64,000 nucleotides of DNA. Origin: Hymenopellis radicata. Taxonomy: Eukaryota > Basidiomycota > Agaricomycetes > Agaricales > Physalacriaceae. Each line of letters opens with the position of its first letter. The stretch's first letter is position 1. The translations under genes and the position numbers were made by a program. The stretch is from contig JADNRX010000129.1 in assembly GCA_015501595.1 (NCBI GenBank), positions 62,001 through 126,000 on the forward strand. The letters run 5' to 3'. Positions 1 through 10,775 of this stretch are shown here, piece by piece. The notes under the pieces are model-generated. The model made no database searches, was not told the DNA's origin, and saw only the letters and a program-made list of their open reading frames with translations.

Positions 1-88
1 CCTTCACCAACCTCGACCTCAACTCGATCCACCACCATGGGAGATGTAGGCGAGGTGACGATGGATGCTGACGACGACTACGAGGACG

Positions 89-1544
89 ATGAGCAGGAGA
101 GAATCGCGCGTGTCGATGGGCGCGAGACAGACTGATAGCGTGTTCGAATACGATAATTGTACGTGCCCTCCCATGGTCGACTATAAACAAAGCTCACTCT
201 CGGCTGTTGACAGTCAAGAAGAAATTCCTGGCACAGAACAGACAAATTGCCAAGTGCGTGTCCTACTCCGTCTTGATGCCACCACTAAGCCGCTGACACC
301 GGGGACAGATTGAACTCAACACTGAGCCTACGAGTCAAGGAGCTTTCCGCCGAGATAGCGCAGCTCTTCAACGAAAATATTCGGCTCCGAGAGTCGGAAA
401 TCGCCCTCGCTGCCGAGCTCAAGCGCGAGCGGGAAAAGTCGCGCAAGGTCTTGTACGACGCTGAGATGGCGGTACGTGGTGAATTTCATATTTTTTTACT
501 CGGTCGCTAACGACGGCACCCCGCAGGCGCTCAACTTGACCAAGCACCTGGGATTCGTCCGAGAGACATTTAACATCCGACATACTAGCGACACACCATC
601 TCCTACACCACCACGAGCCACCCACCGTCCACTCACATCGACCCCGCCGTCGCCTAGGCTCTCGCGCGAACCGACAGTACCCGGTATAAACGAAGAGGAG
701 GAACCTCCGGACAGTCCCCATCGCAGCAAGAAGACCAAACGGCTGTCAGCGAGCCGGTTGCCGCTACCATCGCGCTGCTCGCCGTCCCCACCGCCGCTAA
801 TTGATCTCGCCCCTCCAAAGAAGAAGAAATCGTCGTCGCGCCGTCAGAGTGGTCTATTTCCCGTTAACATTCCGGTCGTGGATGAACTGGCAGTAACAAC
901 CGCAGTTGCATTAGAGGACGACGATGATCCGGAGGAGGTTGCTGTCTTCGACGACTTGGTAGAGGACCCTGCGCCTATTGCGAAGAAGGAAAAGCGACGG
1001 AAGAAAGAGGGCACAGACGCAAAGTTCAAGGACTTGACCAACGAGCCGCGCAGGAAGAGTCCTCCAATCGGTATGTTGTATCTCCCTATCTGCGACCATT
1101 TATTGACTCGTTGTTGTAGACGATATACCCCCTACGCGACAATTCTTGACACCGTCTCCTCCTCAACCAACATCACTACCAACGCCCCAGACATCGTCCA
1201 GCCCCGAGCCTACCGACGCCGAGCGCACCAGACGGGCGCGCAAGACTGTCAACTATGCAGAGCCCAAATTAAACACGTATGTGTATTCTCTTCCTTGCTG
1301 TCTTTGTCTAACGTCGTCCAGGAAAATGCGCAGAGCAGACGGTGTACCACCCTTACGGAAGCAGCGCATGTCCGCGTCCGCGGTGCTAGATGACCGCAAA
1401 GTTACGTTAAAGCGAAATAAGAAGTTTGACTATCCGTCCGAAGAGGACCCGGATGATGAGGATGGCGCCGACGGGGACGCCGACGAGGACTACGCCATGC
1501 CGTCCTGGCGGATGGGGGACAGAAGACATAGTCTGGCCATTTAG
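89..1544 (+). CDS. sgo1: Shugoshin (centromeric cohesion protector)
   Basis: Shugoshin protects centromeric cohesin by recruiting PP2A. Six exons join cleanly: 89-158, 214-253, 309-471, 527-1070, 1120-1276 and 1322-1544, giving 398 aa with every junction GT-AG and in phase. Exons 1-3 encode the N-terminal coiled coil of the family (KKKFLAQNRQIAKLNSTL, then LFNENIRLRESEI), where PP2A normally binds. The middle is disordered, Ser/Pro-rich and acidic. Exons 5-6 carry the short C-terminal basic SGO motif RKTVNYAEPKLNTKMRR, which in the family binds phosphorylated H2A. It ends in an acidic tail. I chose ATG 89 because it opens directly into the coiled coil; an upstream ATG at 37 is in another frame and stops early. 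The family call rests on both diagnostic ends being present in the right order. Confidence 0.9.
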
Positions 1545-2330
1545 ACATTGATTTATTCCTTTTATGACGCCTGGGTATATGACTTTTTTTTAACTATCAC
1601 TATGCATTTTTTGAATGTACTGTACTAGCCGCTATCTGTTTGTCTATTTGATGTTTTCGATGGTTAACCAACGGTTTCGATTCAGGATATTATTGGAATG
1701 GTAGGTAGAAACGGGCGTCAGTAGGAACGGCCAGGTGTGAAAGTTTTCTGTGGCGAATCGCAGCTCACCCATGTACTAAGTACTCGCGGATTTTGGCTTA
1801 CCTGGGACAAAACGTCAATGAAAGCGTGGCTCAGCTCGGATGAGCTCACATCAGCCAGCCGTTTGTCGTGAGTATTCGACTTCTCTCTGCTTTTTTGAGC
1901 TAACAATGCGCTCAGAACAGCTTGTCATAGACTCAACTTCGACAATTCAGCGCGATAACCCGTTATAAGCTCATATCCGGTGACCCTCCAGCTAAAGCAG
2001 GCTTTCATAGGTTGCTTTCGGTTGTGTAGGATAGGCTGTATTCGCCAATCGGGCATTTCCTGGTGGCAGTAGTCCCTCTCTGCTTCTAACCAAGCCATTG
2101 TCGGCCATGCAAACAAGAATAGCGGGCTCCGGTGTCTCTACTTCACATCCGCCACCGCCGTGTGCTACGTGGCACGAAAGGGTGGTATCTATCCACGCGT
2201 TGTAATTGTTCCAGTGAGTTTTCTAGGGTTCGAGACTGAGAGGCGCAAATAATGCCGTGCACGTTTGCTGGAGCGGAAATAGAAGGGGTTGATGCTTTTT
2301 GTCAGCAGATCCTTCTCTACCACGACGACG
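1545..2330. other. Intergenic region with copy 1 of a dispersed ~100-bp repeat
   Basis: No convincing gene is seen. About 1699-1800 resembles 6226-6340. Shared blocks include GGTAGGTAGAAAC, GGAACGGCC-GGTGTGAAAG, GTGGCGAAT and ACTAAGTACTCGCGG, in the same order and orientation, at roughly 80 percent identity by eye. No inverted ends or target duplication were found. Confidence 0.55.
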
Positions 2331-3192
2331 ATGACTGACGAGTTTTGTGTCTCTTGCAGCCAGCCGCAGGTAGAGACTCTCAAAGCCTGCAGTACCTGCA
2401 AAGCTGCCCTTTATTGTGTACGTTTCTGTTATGTCTTCTAGTAGCGCTAGCTAATCAGAGCACAGTCCAAGGAGTGTCAGAAGGAACACTGGCCGGTTCA
2501 TAAATACACGTGTCGAGCGCCATTGAACGCAGACGAGGTGTTGGGCATCAAGCTTCTCTGCAACAGGGAGGTTCCTCCTGCCAAGGGCGACGGTGACCCG
2601 CACCCGGCCATTGCGCGACGCATTAAGCAGGTGGTATTGAAGAAGAACCATCCCATCTTCCGCCGGGGGGATCTCTGCCCGGCTACAGAGCGATACGGGC
2701 TCCCCCTCCTGGTCCTGAGCGATGGGATCCATAATCAGAAGAGGATGGATGGTGACGGGAACCAGCCGGCGGTGTACATGCGCATCGACGTCGACTCTGG
2801 GTTTGCGCCAATGAAGTATGTTGTTAATCTCCTTGCTGTGGTGGTGTGGTGTGGCGCTCACTGCAGGATTTAGTTGGCAGCTCATCGATCCCGATACTGT
2901 GCGCGCTTTCTTTGCTTGTTATCGTTGGCACTTGACCTAATGCAGGCTGTGTTAGTGTTACTTTGTACGGCAGGATTGTAAGCCGCTCACGCGCGAAGCT
3001 ATGGAGGTCTGTCACGCCTTCCACTCGATGCTCATATCGGATGCGTATGACCTCGGCGCTGAGGAGTACGGCTGGGCTCCTGCGAGCGAGATGATAACGC
3101 CTGTGGTCTTTCAGACTTTCTGTAAGAAGTATTATAGGGAGCAGAGGGAGAAAGGGAGGCAGCAGTTTGGCTTTCTTGTACGTCCGCTTTGA
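2331..3192 (+). CDS. MYND-type zinc finger protein
   Basis: Exons 2331-2417, 2466-2815, 2874-2898 and 2956-3192 give about 230 aa. The N-terminus is a MYND zinc finger: CVSC, then CSTC, then YC-SKEC and a closing H..C pair (EHWPVHKYTC). Intron 1 splits the finger right after the YC. MYND fingers usually mediate protein-protein contacts. The rest is an unclassified region (YFVRQDCKPLTREAMEVC, then FCKKYYREQREKGRQQFGFL) found in many fungal MYND proteins of unknown role. The start at 2331 puts the finger at the very N-terminus. The 3' end is uncertain: GTACGT at 3178 is a good donor and could extend the gene past the stop at 3192. Confidence 0.75.
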
Positions 3193-3830
3193 GAATACTA
3201 AGGAAATTCCTTCGGTCACAGAGTTTATGTATCCATAGTACCATGCAATGGCAAGGCTTCAATTCCGCAAGCCGTCTACATGCTATAATGGTCTACATAT
3301 GCGAGTAGAACGATGGGGAGGATAACACGGCTGTTGGGAAGCATGCCAGTAGACTGTTCGCGGCCGCGGACCATGCCTCAAGCGACCAACGCATTGTGCA
3401 AGTTCCCTGCTGGCACAACGCTTGAGCCGACACCAGTTCCTCGACTCCTGACTGATGCCGAAGAGGTACAAGCAACGGTAACCAACGCAGCTCAGAGCAT
3501 GAGAGTCGCGGACAGGCTCGCGCCGGGCGTCAGACAAGTGATGATGGTGGTGTCGCGTACGCTCGGTGCGGCTATCGATTTCATTCGTGCCATCCTGTGA
3601 CTCCTGTCGAGTGCGTCTTCTGCAACAAGTAGCCAGTTCCTCCTTGATTCGCTGTCCCATGAGTGCACAAGGAAGAAAAAGACACTGGGCCTGGCGACGT
3701 TCCAGTGGTAGGTAGGAAGCAGATCGGGTTGGTGGCGATGAAGCAGAGTAATGTCCTCAGGAGCGAAATTGAAAAAACTCGTAATCAATGGTAGAAGGCC
3801 ACAATTCATCTGACATCCAGTGCACCGATT
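3193..3830. other. Intergenic, no recognisable gene
   Basis: Overlapping open frames occur on both strands (for example 3313-3600 plus), but none shows a known motif, a supported splice pattern or a signal peptide. Confidence 0.4.
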
Positions 3831-3837
3831 AGGGTGG

Positions 3838-4610
3838 TGAAGTAAACCCTAGGTTTTGATACACCTCGGTTTACTGCGGTTAGTAACGGTATTGATACGG
3901 TATCGAAACCTCAGCCGAGGTATCAGTAAGTATAGTTTCGATACCGACACGTGACAAATTCACGTGATGGCACGCTGGCACTCAGGCAAGCAGAAAGTGG
4001 CGGGATAAGGGCAGGCGGAGGGCGGCGGAGCGGTGCGCCACATCACGTGGTAAAAGCACGTGCCGGTATCGAAACCGTTAGTAACGGTTTCAAAACCAGG
4101 CCTCCTGGGTCGGTATCAATACCGTTACTAACACCCCCCCGAGGTTTACTGCGCCAGAACCCTAGGGTTGCGCAGGATACCCCAATATCGCGCCGTTTGA
4201 TATTTAACCGGTTAATAACAGTTAATAACGCGTTTAACACCCCGCCGAGAGGTAAGTTTTGGGGGTTATTAACCTATCACATGATGCAGTCATGTGAGCA
4301 GCGGGGCGCGTTGGGGCGGGATCGGGAGGAGGAGGGTGATTTGCAGGCAAGAGGGCAGGTAATGAGCCGCTAGACCACATAGATTCACCAGAGGATGAGT
4401 AGAACTCAAATTAGATGATTTTGAAGCCACCAGACAGGTTTTCTGAGGGCCTGAGAAGAAAGTTTTGCTTCAGACCGGCAAAATACGCCACATTGCATCA
4501 CGTGGAGGTTAATTAACGGTTAGTAACCGTTAATAACACACCCCAAAGTGAGGGTATATTCCGCCGATGTTACTAACCACCTCGGGCAATATACTGCGCA
4601 ACCCTAGCCA
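3838..4610. repeat. Palindrome-rich element with CACGTG sites and repeated terminal-like blocks
   Basis: This AT/GC-mosaic stretch is dominated by short palindromes. Five CACGTG hexamers lie at 3948, 3961, 4044, 4057 and 4499. A perfect 8-bp inverted repeat TCACATGA/TCATGTGA with a 5-bp loop lies at 4277-4297. The block CCTCGG/GAGGTTTACTGCG next to an ACCCTAG block occurs near 3842-3880 and 4139-4170, and a related form (CACCTCGGGCAATATACTGCGCAACCCTAG) near 4579-4608. Units like GTTAGTAACGGT and GGTATCGAAACC recur in both orientations. It looks like a non-autonomous or regulatory repeat; no coding sequence is seen. Confidence 0.5.
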
Positions 4611-4640
4611 GACCGATTGCCATTGAAATTGGTTTTGAGG

Positions 4641-4648
4641 AAAAAAAA
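4641..4648 (-). terminator. Pol III terminator of tRNA-Asp
   Basis: A run of eight A on the plus strand is T8 on the tRNA strand. It starts 20 nt past the discriminator base, as expected for RNA polymerase III termination. Confidence 0.75.
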
Positions 4649-4668
4649 CAGCTCAATTGGGGCAAAAG

Positions 4669-4758
4669 CTCTCTGACTGGGAGTCGAACCCAGCTTTCGC
4701 GCGAAGAATCGGATATATGGATGACAGGCGCGTGTACTAACCGATATACTATCAGAGA
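4669..4758 (-). tRNA. trnD-GUC: tRNA-Asp (GTC) with an 18-nt intron
   Basis: The minus strand folds as a cloverleaf. The acceptor stem TCTCTGA pairs with TCAGAGA, followed by discriminator G (4669). The D arm contains GGTTAGTA. The anticodon stem is CGCGC/GCGCG with loop CTGTCAC. The T arm has GCTGGG/CCCAG around TTCGACT. The anticodon GTC lies at 4723-4725. An 18-nt intron (4704-4721) sits just after A37, the canonical position for nuclear tRNA introns. Mature length would be 72 nt, normal for tRNA-Asp. Together with the T8 run downstream this is a nuclear Pol III gene. Confidence 0.93.
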
Positions 4759-5341
4759 TATATTCGCCTCACCTCCACCCATTCTTGGACTTGACCACTG
4801 GCAGTGGATAAGCTCACAATGCTAAGTAACGGTTGTACACGTCGACAGTGAAGCAGTTATCATACTTGCCTTCCGGGTAGATTGCGGGTTTGAAAGGGAG
4901 TGACAGGAAAACCTAACCCGAATATTTGTCGACGCGTTGTTTGTCATCGGCTTCGCATTTTGCGATCTTTCTCCTTTGCTCCTCTCTGCCATTGATAAAA
5001 TGAACGCCCGCCAGCATGATTAAATAGTCTCTGAGGCCATGACAGCAATTCCGTTATCGTAAACGGTGCTCTGGTCGTGAACATTATCGACCAACCCATT
5101 GAACCCTGCTACAGCAAATGCCTTCACTGGAGGCGTCTGCTAAGTAGCTGAACCCATAGAGTTGAGTAATAAATCTATCCTACATTCGGCCTTCGTTGAA
5201 CTGCGCTTGGATTCTAGCGCCAGATTATGGTTTCCGGGTATCAAAGCGATAGTTGTGTTGTAGAGACGCTGGTCAACTGACCGGAGGCCTTCGCTCAGGT
5301 CCTCCGCATCAACCGGAAACAATCCTCACATCTATACCACG
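4759..5341. other. Intergenic; no gene recognised
   Basis: Upstream of both the tRNA (minus) and the DUF6593-like gene (plus). Only short chance frames are seen. Confidence 0.4.
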
Positions 5342-6123
5342 ATGTCAATGGCATCCTCTTCCAGCTCTTCGTCTGTGCCCTCGGAGTCCGAGCCGTCTTC
5401 TTCGTCGTCCCATGAAATGACACTCGAATTCATGCCCGATAATCTCCAGCGCTGCACAATCAGCGATGTTTCCCATGACCGAGAAGTTCGCCCGCTGTAC
5501 ACTGTGCAGACAATCTACAAACTGGGGTTGGGCTCGCATATGATTACAACTGTTATTCGGAAAGGGAACGAGGATGAGAAGATCGCGGTGTTTGACAGGT
5601 ATGATTTGCCTATGCGACACGACACTGTCACGTTCTACGGCCGTGCCAAAAGCGGAGGAAAAGTGGTCAATTCGGAAGTGGCTGAGAAACTTGGGACCAA
5701 GGCGGCCCGTGTAGGTTTTCAAAAGCTCTTTTCCATTCGACAAGATGGATCTGACGAGAACTGCTCAGACCCGCACAGTTTATTCACGCTGGGAACCAAT
5801 ATACGTGGGCGGTTAGTGATGAGACGCTATCCGTTTCCTATTACTTACTCGAGCACTGAGCAGTTAACGTCCTCCCAAAGCCTCGACCCAATCGCGTCCT
5901 TCCGCGGGTCGCGCCGCATTTTAATCAACAATGATTGGTCGTGATACCCGCACGACTCTGCATATCACTGCCGCGCCATCTGCATGACGCTGAGGATGAC
6001 AACGGATTGGGGATAAGGGAGGCGATTGTGGTCTCGGCTCTCCTCGCGGCGCAGAAGTGGAGAGAAATGGAGAATGAGAAGAAAACGGAGTCAATGACAA
6101 TGACATGGACGAAGAACTTTTGA
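5342..6123 (+). CDS. DUF6593-like protein
   Basis: The first ~190 residues are open from ATG 5342. After a Ser-rich leader comes a beta-rich pattern (LEFMPDNLQRCTISD, then PLYTVQTIYKLG, TTVIRKGNEDEKIAVFD) that resembles the tubby-like DUF6593 family abundant in Agaricomycetes. A downstream segment in another frame (REAIVVSALLAAQKWREME) matches the usual hydrophobic-then-basic C-terminus of that family, so at least one intron near 5900-5990 is needed; I could not fix its borders. The usual 'G+rY.W' motif in the middle is not obvious, so the gene may be divergent or damaged. Function is unknown. Confidence 0.5.
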
Positions 6124-6217
6124 CCGCAACGTTGGGAGAGGTATCAATACTCGGATGGCCTGCTTATACGGGAACAGCATGACTTGTGTCGTTGATGAGA
6201 AGCAAAGTCACCAGGTA

Positions 6218-6340
6218 GTAGGTAGGTAGGTAGAAACCGGCACAAGGTCCTATCAGGAACGGCCGGGTGTGAAAGCGTTGTAAGTGGCGAATTCCAGCTT
6301 TCACGCCATGCACTAAGTACTCGCGGGGATATCTCCGCAT
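6218..6340. repeat. Copy 2 of the dispersed ~100-bp repeat
   Basis: Same blocks and order as 1699-1800 (see that entry). A GGTA microsatellite (GGTAGTAGGTAGGTAGGTAG) precedes it. The rest of 6124-6563 shows no gene. Confidence 0.55.
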
Positions 6341-6563
6341 TTAAGAAGGTCGCCGCGCGCCTCTGGTGCACAGTCAGGAGCTCAAGGCTCCGAAACCGAC
6401 TTAAAAGTCAGTCGCCCAGGGAAACTGCGCCACAGCTTTACGGGTTCTCGGCCGATTTGGAATAAACAAGTCCTTATTCATTGACTAGCTATGTAGGATC
6501 AAGACAGCTCTTTTTTACCACACTCTAGGCGCCGCTTGTGAATCGTTGTAATGCGACTGTCCC

Positions 6564-7408
6564 TTAGCAGAAGGTAATGACCAAGCCAGACTGATACTCC
6601 GCGTCAGCAAAATCATAATGGTGAATAGTAAATGGCACTCACGTCGTTGGAGGTGCACTGTCGCTGAGCCTCATAGTCGTCAGTCTTGTGGAAAGCGTCC
6701 GTAGTGGGGCAGTTGGCGGAAGAGCCTTGTGAATGGAATATGTCAGAGCAACCCGAAAGGTCGAGAGTATAGTAAGACTAACAAGAAGCGCCGTATCCTG
6801 CGCAGCCACCAGTGTAGGCAAACTTGGTGGGGACATTGAACGTGTGCCTAGATAGTGGATTAGCCAGAATGCAGACCTCGGAACGGGCGAGCATACGGGG
6901 CAATGAGGGAGATATCAGTGCTCGAGACTCCGTTGTTGATGAGAGTGGTCTCGACGATACCACAACCGGTGCCCTGAAATCCACAGCCTGATAATGGAGA
7001 GTTTGTGAGAGGGTCTTTCTGTGCAAGCAAGGTCACAAACCAGTGTCGAGATAACTGTGATGGAAAGGTGAGTTTAATCGACTCCATGATAGAGTAGTAA
7101 CAAGTAACGTACGCGATGACGGCCGAGAATGGACCAGTCGCGGTGTAAGGAGCTCCAGTAGACAGGGTGTTAAAGTTTTGAGAGAGGATAGGCTAGGAAG
7201 GGTTAACATCCGATGGAAAGTAACCAAGGCAGAGACCGTACAGTGCCACGGCCACAGCTGCAGAGAGCGACGTTAGACGCGGACAGTTTCGCAGAACTAT
7301 TCGCACATACTTGTTGACAAAACTGACAGTGTGGCTCTCAGCGTTGACGGTGGCGACACCGGCAACAACAGCAGCGAGAACGTATTTGACCCAGGAGGAG
7401 GAGAACAT
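6564..7408 (-). CDS. Small secreted 'glycopeptide' family protein
   Basis: Eight exons splice exactly: 7311-7408, 7242-7257, 7113-7192, 7041-7054, 6897-6987, 6783-6847, 6643-6725 and 6564-6590. They total 474 nt, or 157 aa. The protein starts with a signal peptide (hydrophobic VLAAVVAGVATVNA, cleavage before ESHTVSF). The mature part has the hallmarks of a Cys-rich secreted family often named glycopeptide in mushroom genomes: FVNNCGRGT, TGPFSAVIAYLDTG, GCGFQGTGC..VETTL, SSTDISLI, GGCAGYGASCSSANCPT and a final VITFC. At least eight Cys are spaced as in that family. Two exons are micro-exons (16 and 14 nt). The role is unknown; such proteins are extracellular. A TATA-like TATAAAGG lies about 93 bp upstream on the minus strand. 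Confidence 0.85.
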
Positions 7409-8367
7409 GTTGTCAGAGGAAGAGTATACCAGTGGGTTGGTAGAAGCGTAAGAGTTCGTAGGAGTGAAGTACGATGCTCAATAATCGACAAGACACATTT
7501 CCTTTATACCTCCCAGAGAGCGCTTCGCGTTCCAGAGTAGGCTTTTCCGCTTGCCTTTCCGTGCTCCATATGTTAATCCCCACATATGGCCCGCGTACTT
7601 CGGTGCATGGACAAACCGCGTCTGAAACGCGTCCTGTACGGAGCACTAAATTTCTAATTCGTCAATCCGCAAATCGAAAATCAGCATTCGGTAGAAGCCA
7701 TGATATGGGTTCGCGTAACTTACGAAAAAACATATCACATGGTCACTGAGAAGGGCTAAACAGACCGAAGAACGCGTTTGAGAGCCCCAGTGAGTAACCT
7801 ACTTGAAACCAAGAAGCGCAAGGTAGATTTAGACTATAGTAACAATTGGACATGGCGGTTTTGAAAGAGGAAGGTGATGCTGAGGTAATCCGCATCCTTC
7901 GGCTTTGACCGTCAATCATTTGGAGAGAGTAACGTATAGAGAGTACAGCAGAGTACTTCCAGCGAGGTTTACACTACGTGGACGTCCTATCAAGGCGCCC
8001 AGCACGACCATGGGACACCGCCTAGTATGACTAGGAGTCGAATTATCAATTCACCGCGGCGGGTGCACTATTCTGTACGAGCCTTGTCTTGATCTTCTGA
8101 CCATAACCCTTCTGGTAGATACCTCCCTCCCGAACCTAATGCAATGAGGCTTCTAATGTTTCAGGAAAACTTGCAGAAGCTCCTGAGTAAGCATTTCGCT
8201 GATCGCGGCGCGCGCCATCGCGAAATCCGCGAGATTTCTGTACGGTATCGGAGGTGACAGCAACTGCAATCCGTGTACTTCGGAGAAAGCTCATACCTCC
8301 CTCTGGTACAGTCGTCCTCGTCCTTGCTATGGTCTTGTCCTCGTCGTTGCTGCGATTGTATTCTGGT
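7409..8367. other. Intergenic; promoter of the glycopeptide gene, otherwise nothing recognised
   Basis: On the minus strand a TATA-like box (plus-strand CCTTTATACC at 7501-7510) lies upstream of the glycopeptide start. No coding sequence is supported up to the foldback element. Confidence 0.5.
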
Positions 8368-8373
8368 CCCCAC

Positions 8374-8654
8374 TATGCTGTTCCAAACGAAGCAAAAATA
8401 AATACCGTCGCAACACCTGTTTTTCGTAGTCGGAACACGAATTTGAGCATTCGCAACATTAAATGAACTCACCGCAAGTCGAACTCCAGCTTTCGAAAAT
8501 CAAGCCGGCATCAACGACACTTGAGGAGGATTTTCGCAACTTGAGGAGGATCTTGGAAAGAGTGTCGCAACCACAGCACACGTCGCAACAGTGCAAGACG
8601 TTCGAAACTCTTGATGGTACTCGTCGCAAGCGAATGAAGCTCCGCAAATGTGAC
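8374..8654 (+). repeat. Left terminal inverted repeat
   Basis: 281-bp arm inverted relative to 9599-9879. Differences are scattered single bases with no indel. Confidence 0.88.
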
Positions 8655-9598
8655 GAGTGACAACCGGCAATGTTTCGAAAGTTGGACACGACGATTTCGA
8701 GAAAGACAGATATGTAGATATGATGTCGAAACAAGTGGTCTATGGGAGCCTGATGGGAGCCAGCTTGTCCGCAAATCAGATTCGGTACCAATTCGGTACC
8801 CGGAGTCCCGGACTGATCCATTACATGACCAGACCCGGGTAATTAAGCGACGTGCTGTAAGGAAAAGGAACCTCACCCGAGAGCACTCCATAAAGGCTGA
8901 CGCTGCAAGGGCTAGGAATGAGGTTGGTGCTGCAGAGACTCAGAGCTAGACACGAGTTGGTGCTGACCTGGGTACTGACTCAACGCGCGTGTATCTGGCA
9001 GCATTATTCATGCCTGTTGGCGGCCCCGAGCAATTGCGCAGGGGCTACACAACGTGCATGAGCCGCGGGCATGATGATAGACGGCCTGGATGAGGTGGTT
9101 GCCGGCAAGGAGTGTGCGGGGTGCTGAGCGTGTGAGTGAGGACAGTGACTGCGAGGATGTGGTTGTGGCGGGGATACGTGCGCCACACTTTTTCATCCTG
9201 GCCGTAGTCTAACCAATGCCTCGTTGGAGGCAGTGAGGCCAATCCGGATGATTGATGCCTGCACACTTGTTCCAGGTATGCAGCTGCCTCGTCCTGAAGG
9301 CTGAGGCCTGAGGGCTTATACTTGGCACCGTCCCGAAGACGAGCACCAGAAAGGCCCGGAATGCATCCAAGGGCTGCGTCGGCAGAACTAAGCAGTAAGC
9401 CAGAAGAGATGCTGACAAGTCAAAAGGCAGATGTGGGCAAGCAGATTGGAATGACCTATTGGCAGATGAGCATTGAGCAAGCGGAGCCTCAAAGGGGAGA
9501 GTGCAAAGATGACGCATCGCTTACCCGGGTCTGGATGGATCGGTCCGGTACCGAATCTGATGCTGGCTCAAATGGCGGCTTTGCTCTCTTCGATAGCT

Positions 9599-9879
9599 GT
9601 CACATTTGCGGAGCTTGACTCACTTGCGACGAGTACCATCAAGAGTTTCGAACGTCTTGCACTGTTGCGACGCGTGCTGTGGTTGCGACGCTCTTTCGAA
9701 GATCCTCCTCAAGTTGCGAAAATCCTCCTCAAGTGTCGTTGATGCCGGCTTGATTTTCGAAAGCTGGAGTTCGACTTGCGGTGAGTTCATTTAATGTTGC
9801 GAGTGCTCAAATTCCTGTTCCGACTACGAAAAACAGGTGTTGCGACGGTATTTATTTTTGCTTCGTTTGGAACAGCATA
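9599..9879 (-). repeat. Right terminal inverted repeat
   Basis: 281-bp arm inverted relative to 8374-8654. Followed by the second CCCCAC. Confidence 0.88.
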
Positions 9880-10011
9880 CCCCACGGAAGGCGGGCCCTC
9901 GTCCTCGCTACATCGTGCCCATGTCCTCGTTGTGGGTCCTAGTATTCCCGTATCGTATAGCCGTCCGTTCGGTGCATCAACAGCAAAATCACGGGTACTT
10001 AGTTGTACTTA

Positions 10012-10775
10012 GGACGACACATTCAAAAGCATACCGCCTTCTCCACGCGGATTGAAATTTCTGAACACCTTGACCGCTTCCCTGCTCGCCCACGTCTCAC
10101 CCCAGAAGTTAACTTCGAACATCACCGGATCAGGTAGCGTTTCTTGACCTCTCTCAAATCATCCTTGTTGACGCCGCGACAACATAGGTCAATTGGGAGC
10201 AGGGGTTTCGCTGCGTCCTGCGGAGTCCTGACTCCTGCTTATTGGTTGAAGTCATGGGATGTCAGGATTACGAAGCTGTCCCTCCACAAACCTGTTTTCC
10301 GCAATACGACCGGAAACTGTGCATAGGGAAACGTTCCCCTGTATGCGGTTCTAGCCGCCACGCCCGAAGATGTCATGGTAAGCAGAAGCAACGTTCAAAT
10401 CCCCATATTACCTTCTGAGCCCTTACTACCTCAGCCTCCTCATTCTCCTCCGTCTCAATCTCACGGATTTCAAATAAGCCCGCATTATTGGATGCAACTT
10501 CAGTGCAGCCAAACGTCGATATGGCGCGCGAAAAGGCTTCACATATATCGGCGCGGGACGTAACGTCCATTGGGCGACAGGCGCAGGGGATGTAGGGACT
10601 CAAGAGCGGCTATGCCGGAAGGATCGCGCATAGTGGCCACAGCGATGTCTCCAGAGGCGAGCAAGCTTTCAGTCATGGGGAAAGCCGAAGCCGGAGGATG
10701 CACCAGTGACTGAAGAATTGTAAGCCTTGGAATAAACACAGACACGAACGTACTGAACCACCCCGTCGAAACCAT
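10012..10775 (-). pseudogene. Short-chain dehydrogenase/reductase pseudogene
   Basis: From ATG 10775 (minus) exon 1 reads MVSTGWF and, after a ~45-nt intron, ITGASSGFGFP, the SDR cofactor motif TGxxxGxG. One extra base then shifts the frame to MTESLLASGDIAVATMRDP. A second shift is needed to reach DVTSRADICEAF and the NNAG motif. After ~270 unrelated nt, VMFEVNFWGETWASREAV and GEGGMLLNVSS (end near 10012) continue the same fold. The catalytic YxxxK part is missing. At least two frameshifts, an insertion and loss of the 3' third make this a dead gene. It ends about 130 bp from the foldback element. Confidence 0.85.

Larger units (their letters stand above)
8374..9879. mobile_element. Foldback/TIR DNA element, 1506 bp, with 6-bp target duplication
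   Basis: The two ends are inverted copies: 8374-8654 and 9599-9879, 281 bp each, near 97 percent identical by eye and without gaps. Both start TATGCTGTTCCAAACGAAGC. The bases just outside are CCCCAC on both sides (8368-8373 and 9880-9885), as expected for a target site duplication. Inside, weaker inverted blocks continue (8774-8790 with 9547-9562; 8833-8851 with 9518-9531), giving an interrupted long hairpin. The ~945-bp centre has no recognisable transposase, so it is probably non-autonomous. The near-identity of the arms suggests a recent insertion or arm-to-arm conversion. Confidence 0.85.

Noticed and set aside
844..1099. Open frames on the minus strand opposite the shugoshin exon
   Set aside because: Their translations mirror the low-complexity acidic and Ser-rich exon on the other strand; the plus-strand model has both diagnostic shugoshin motifs.
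3283..3809. Overlapping frames downstream of the MYND gene
   Set aside because: Unbiased composition and no motif in any frame; a small gene cannot be excluded.
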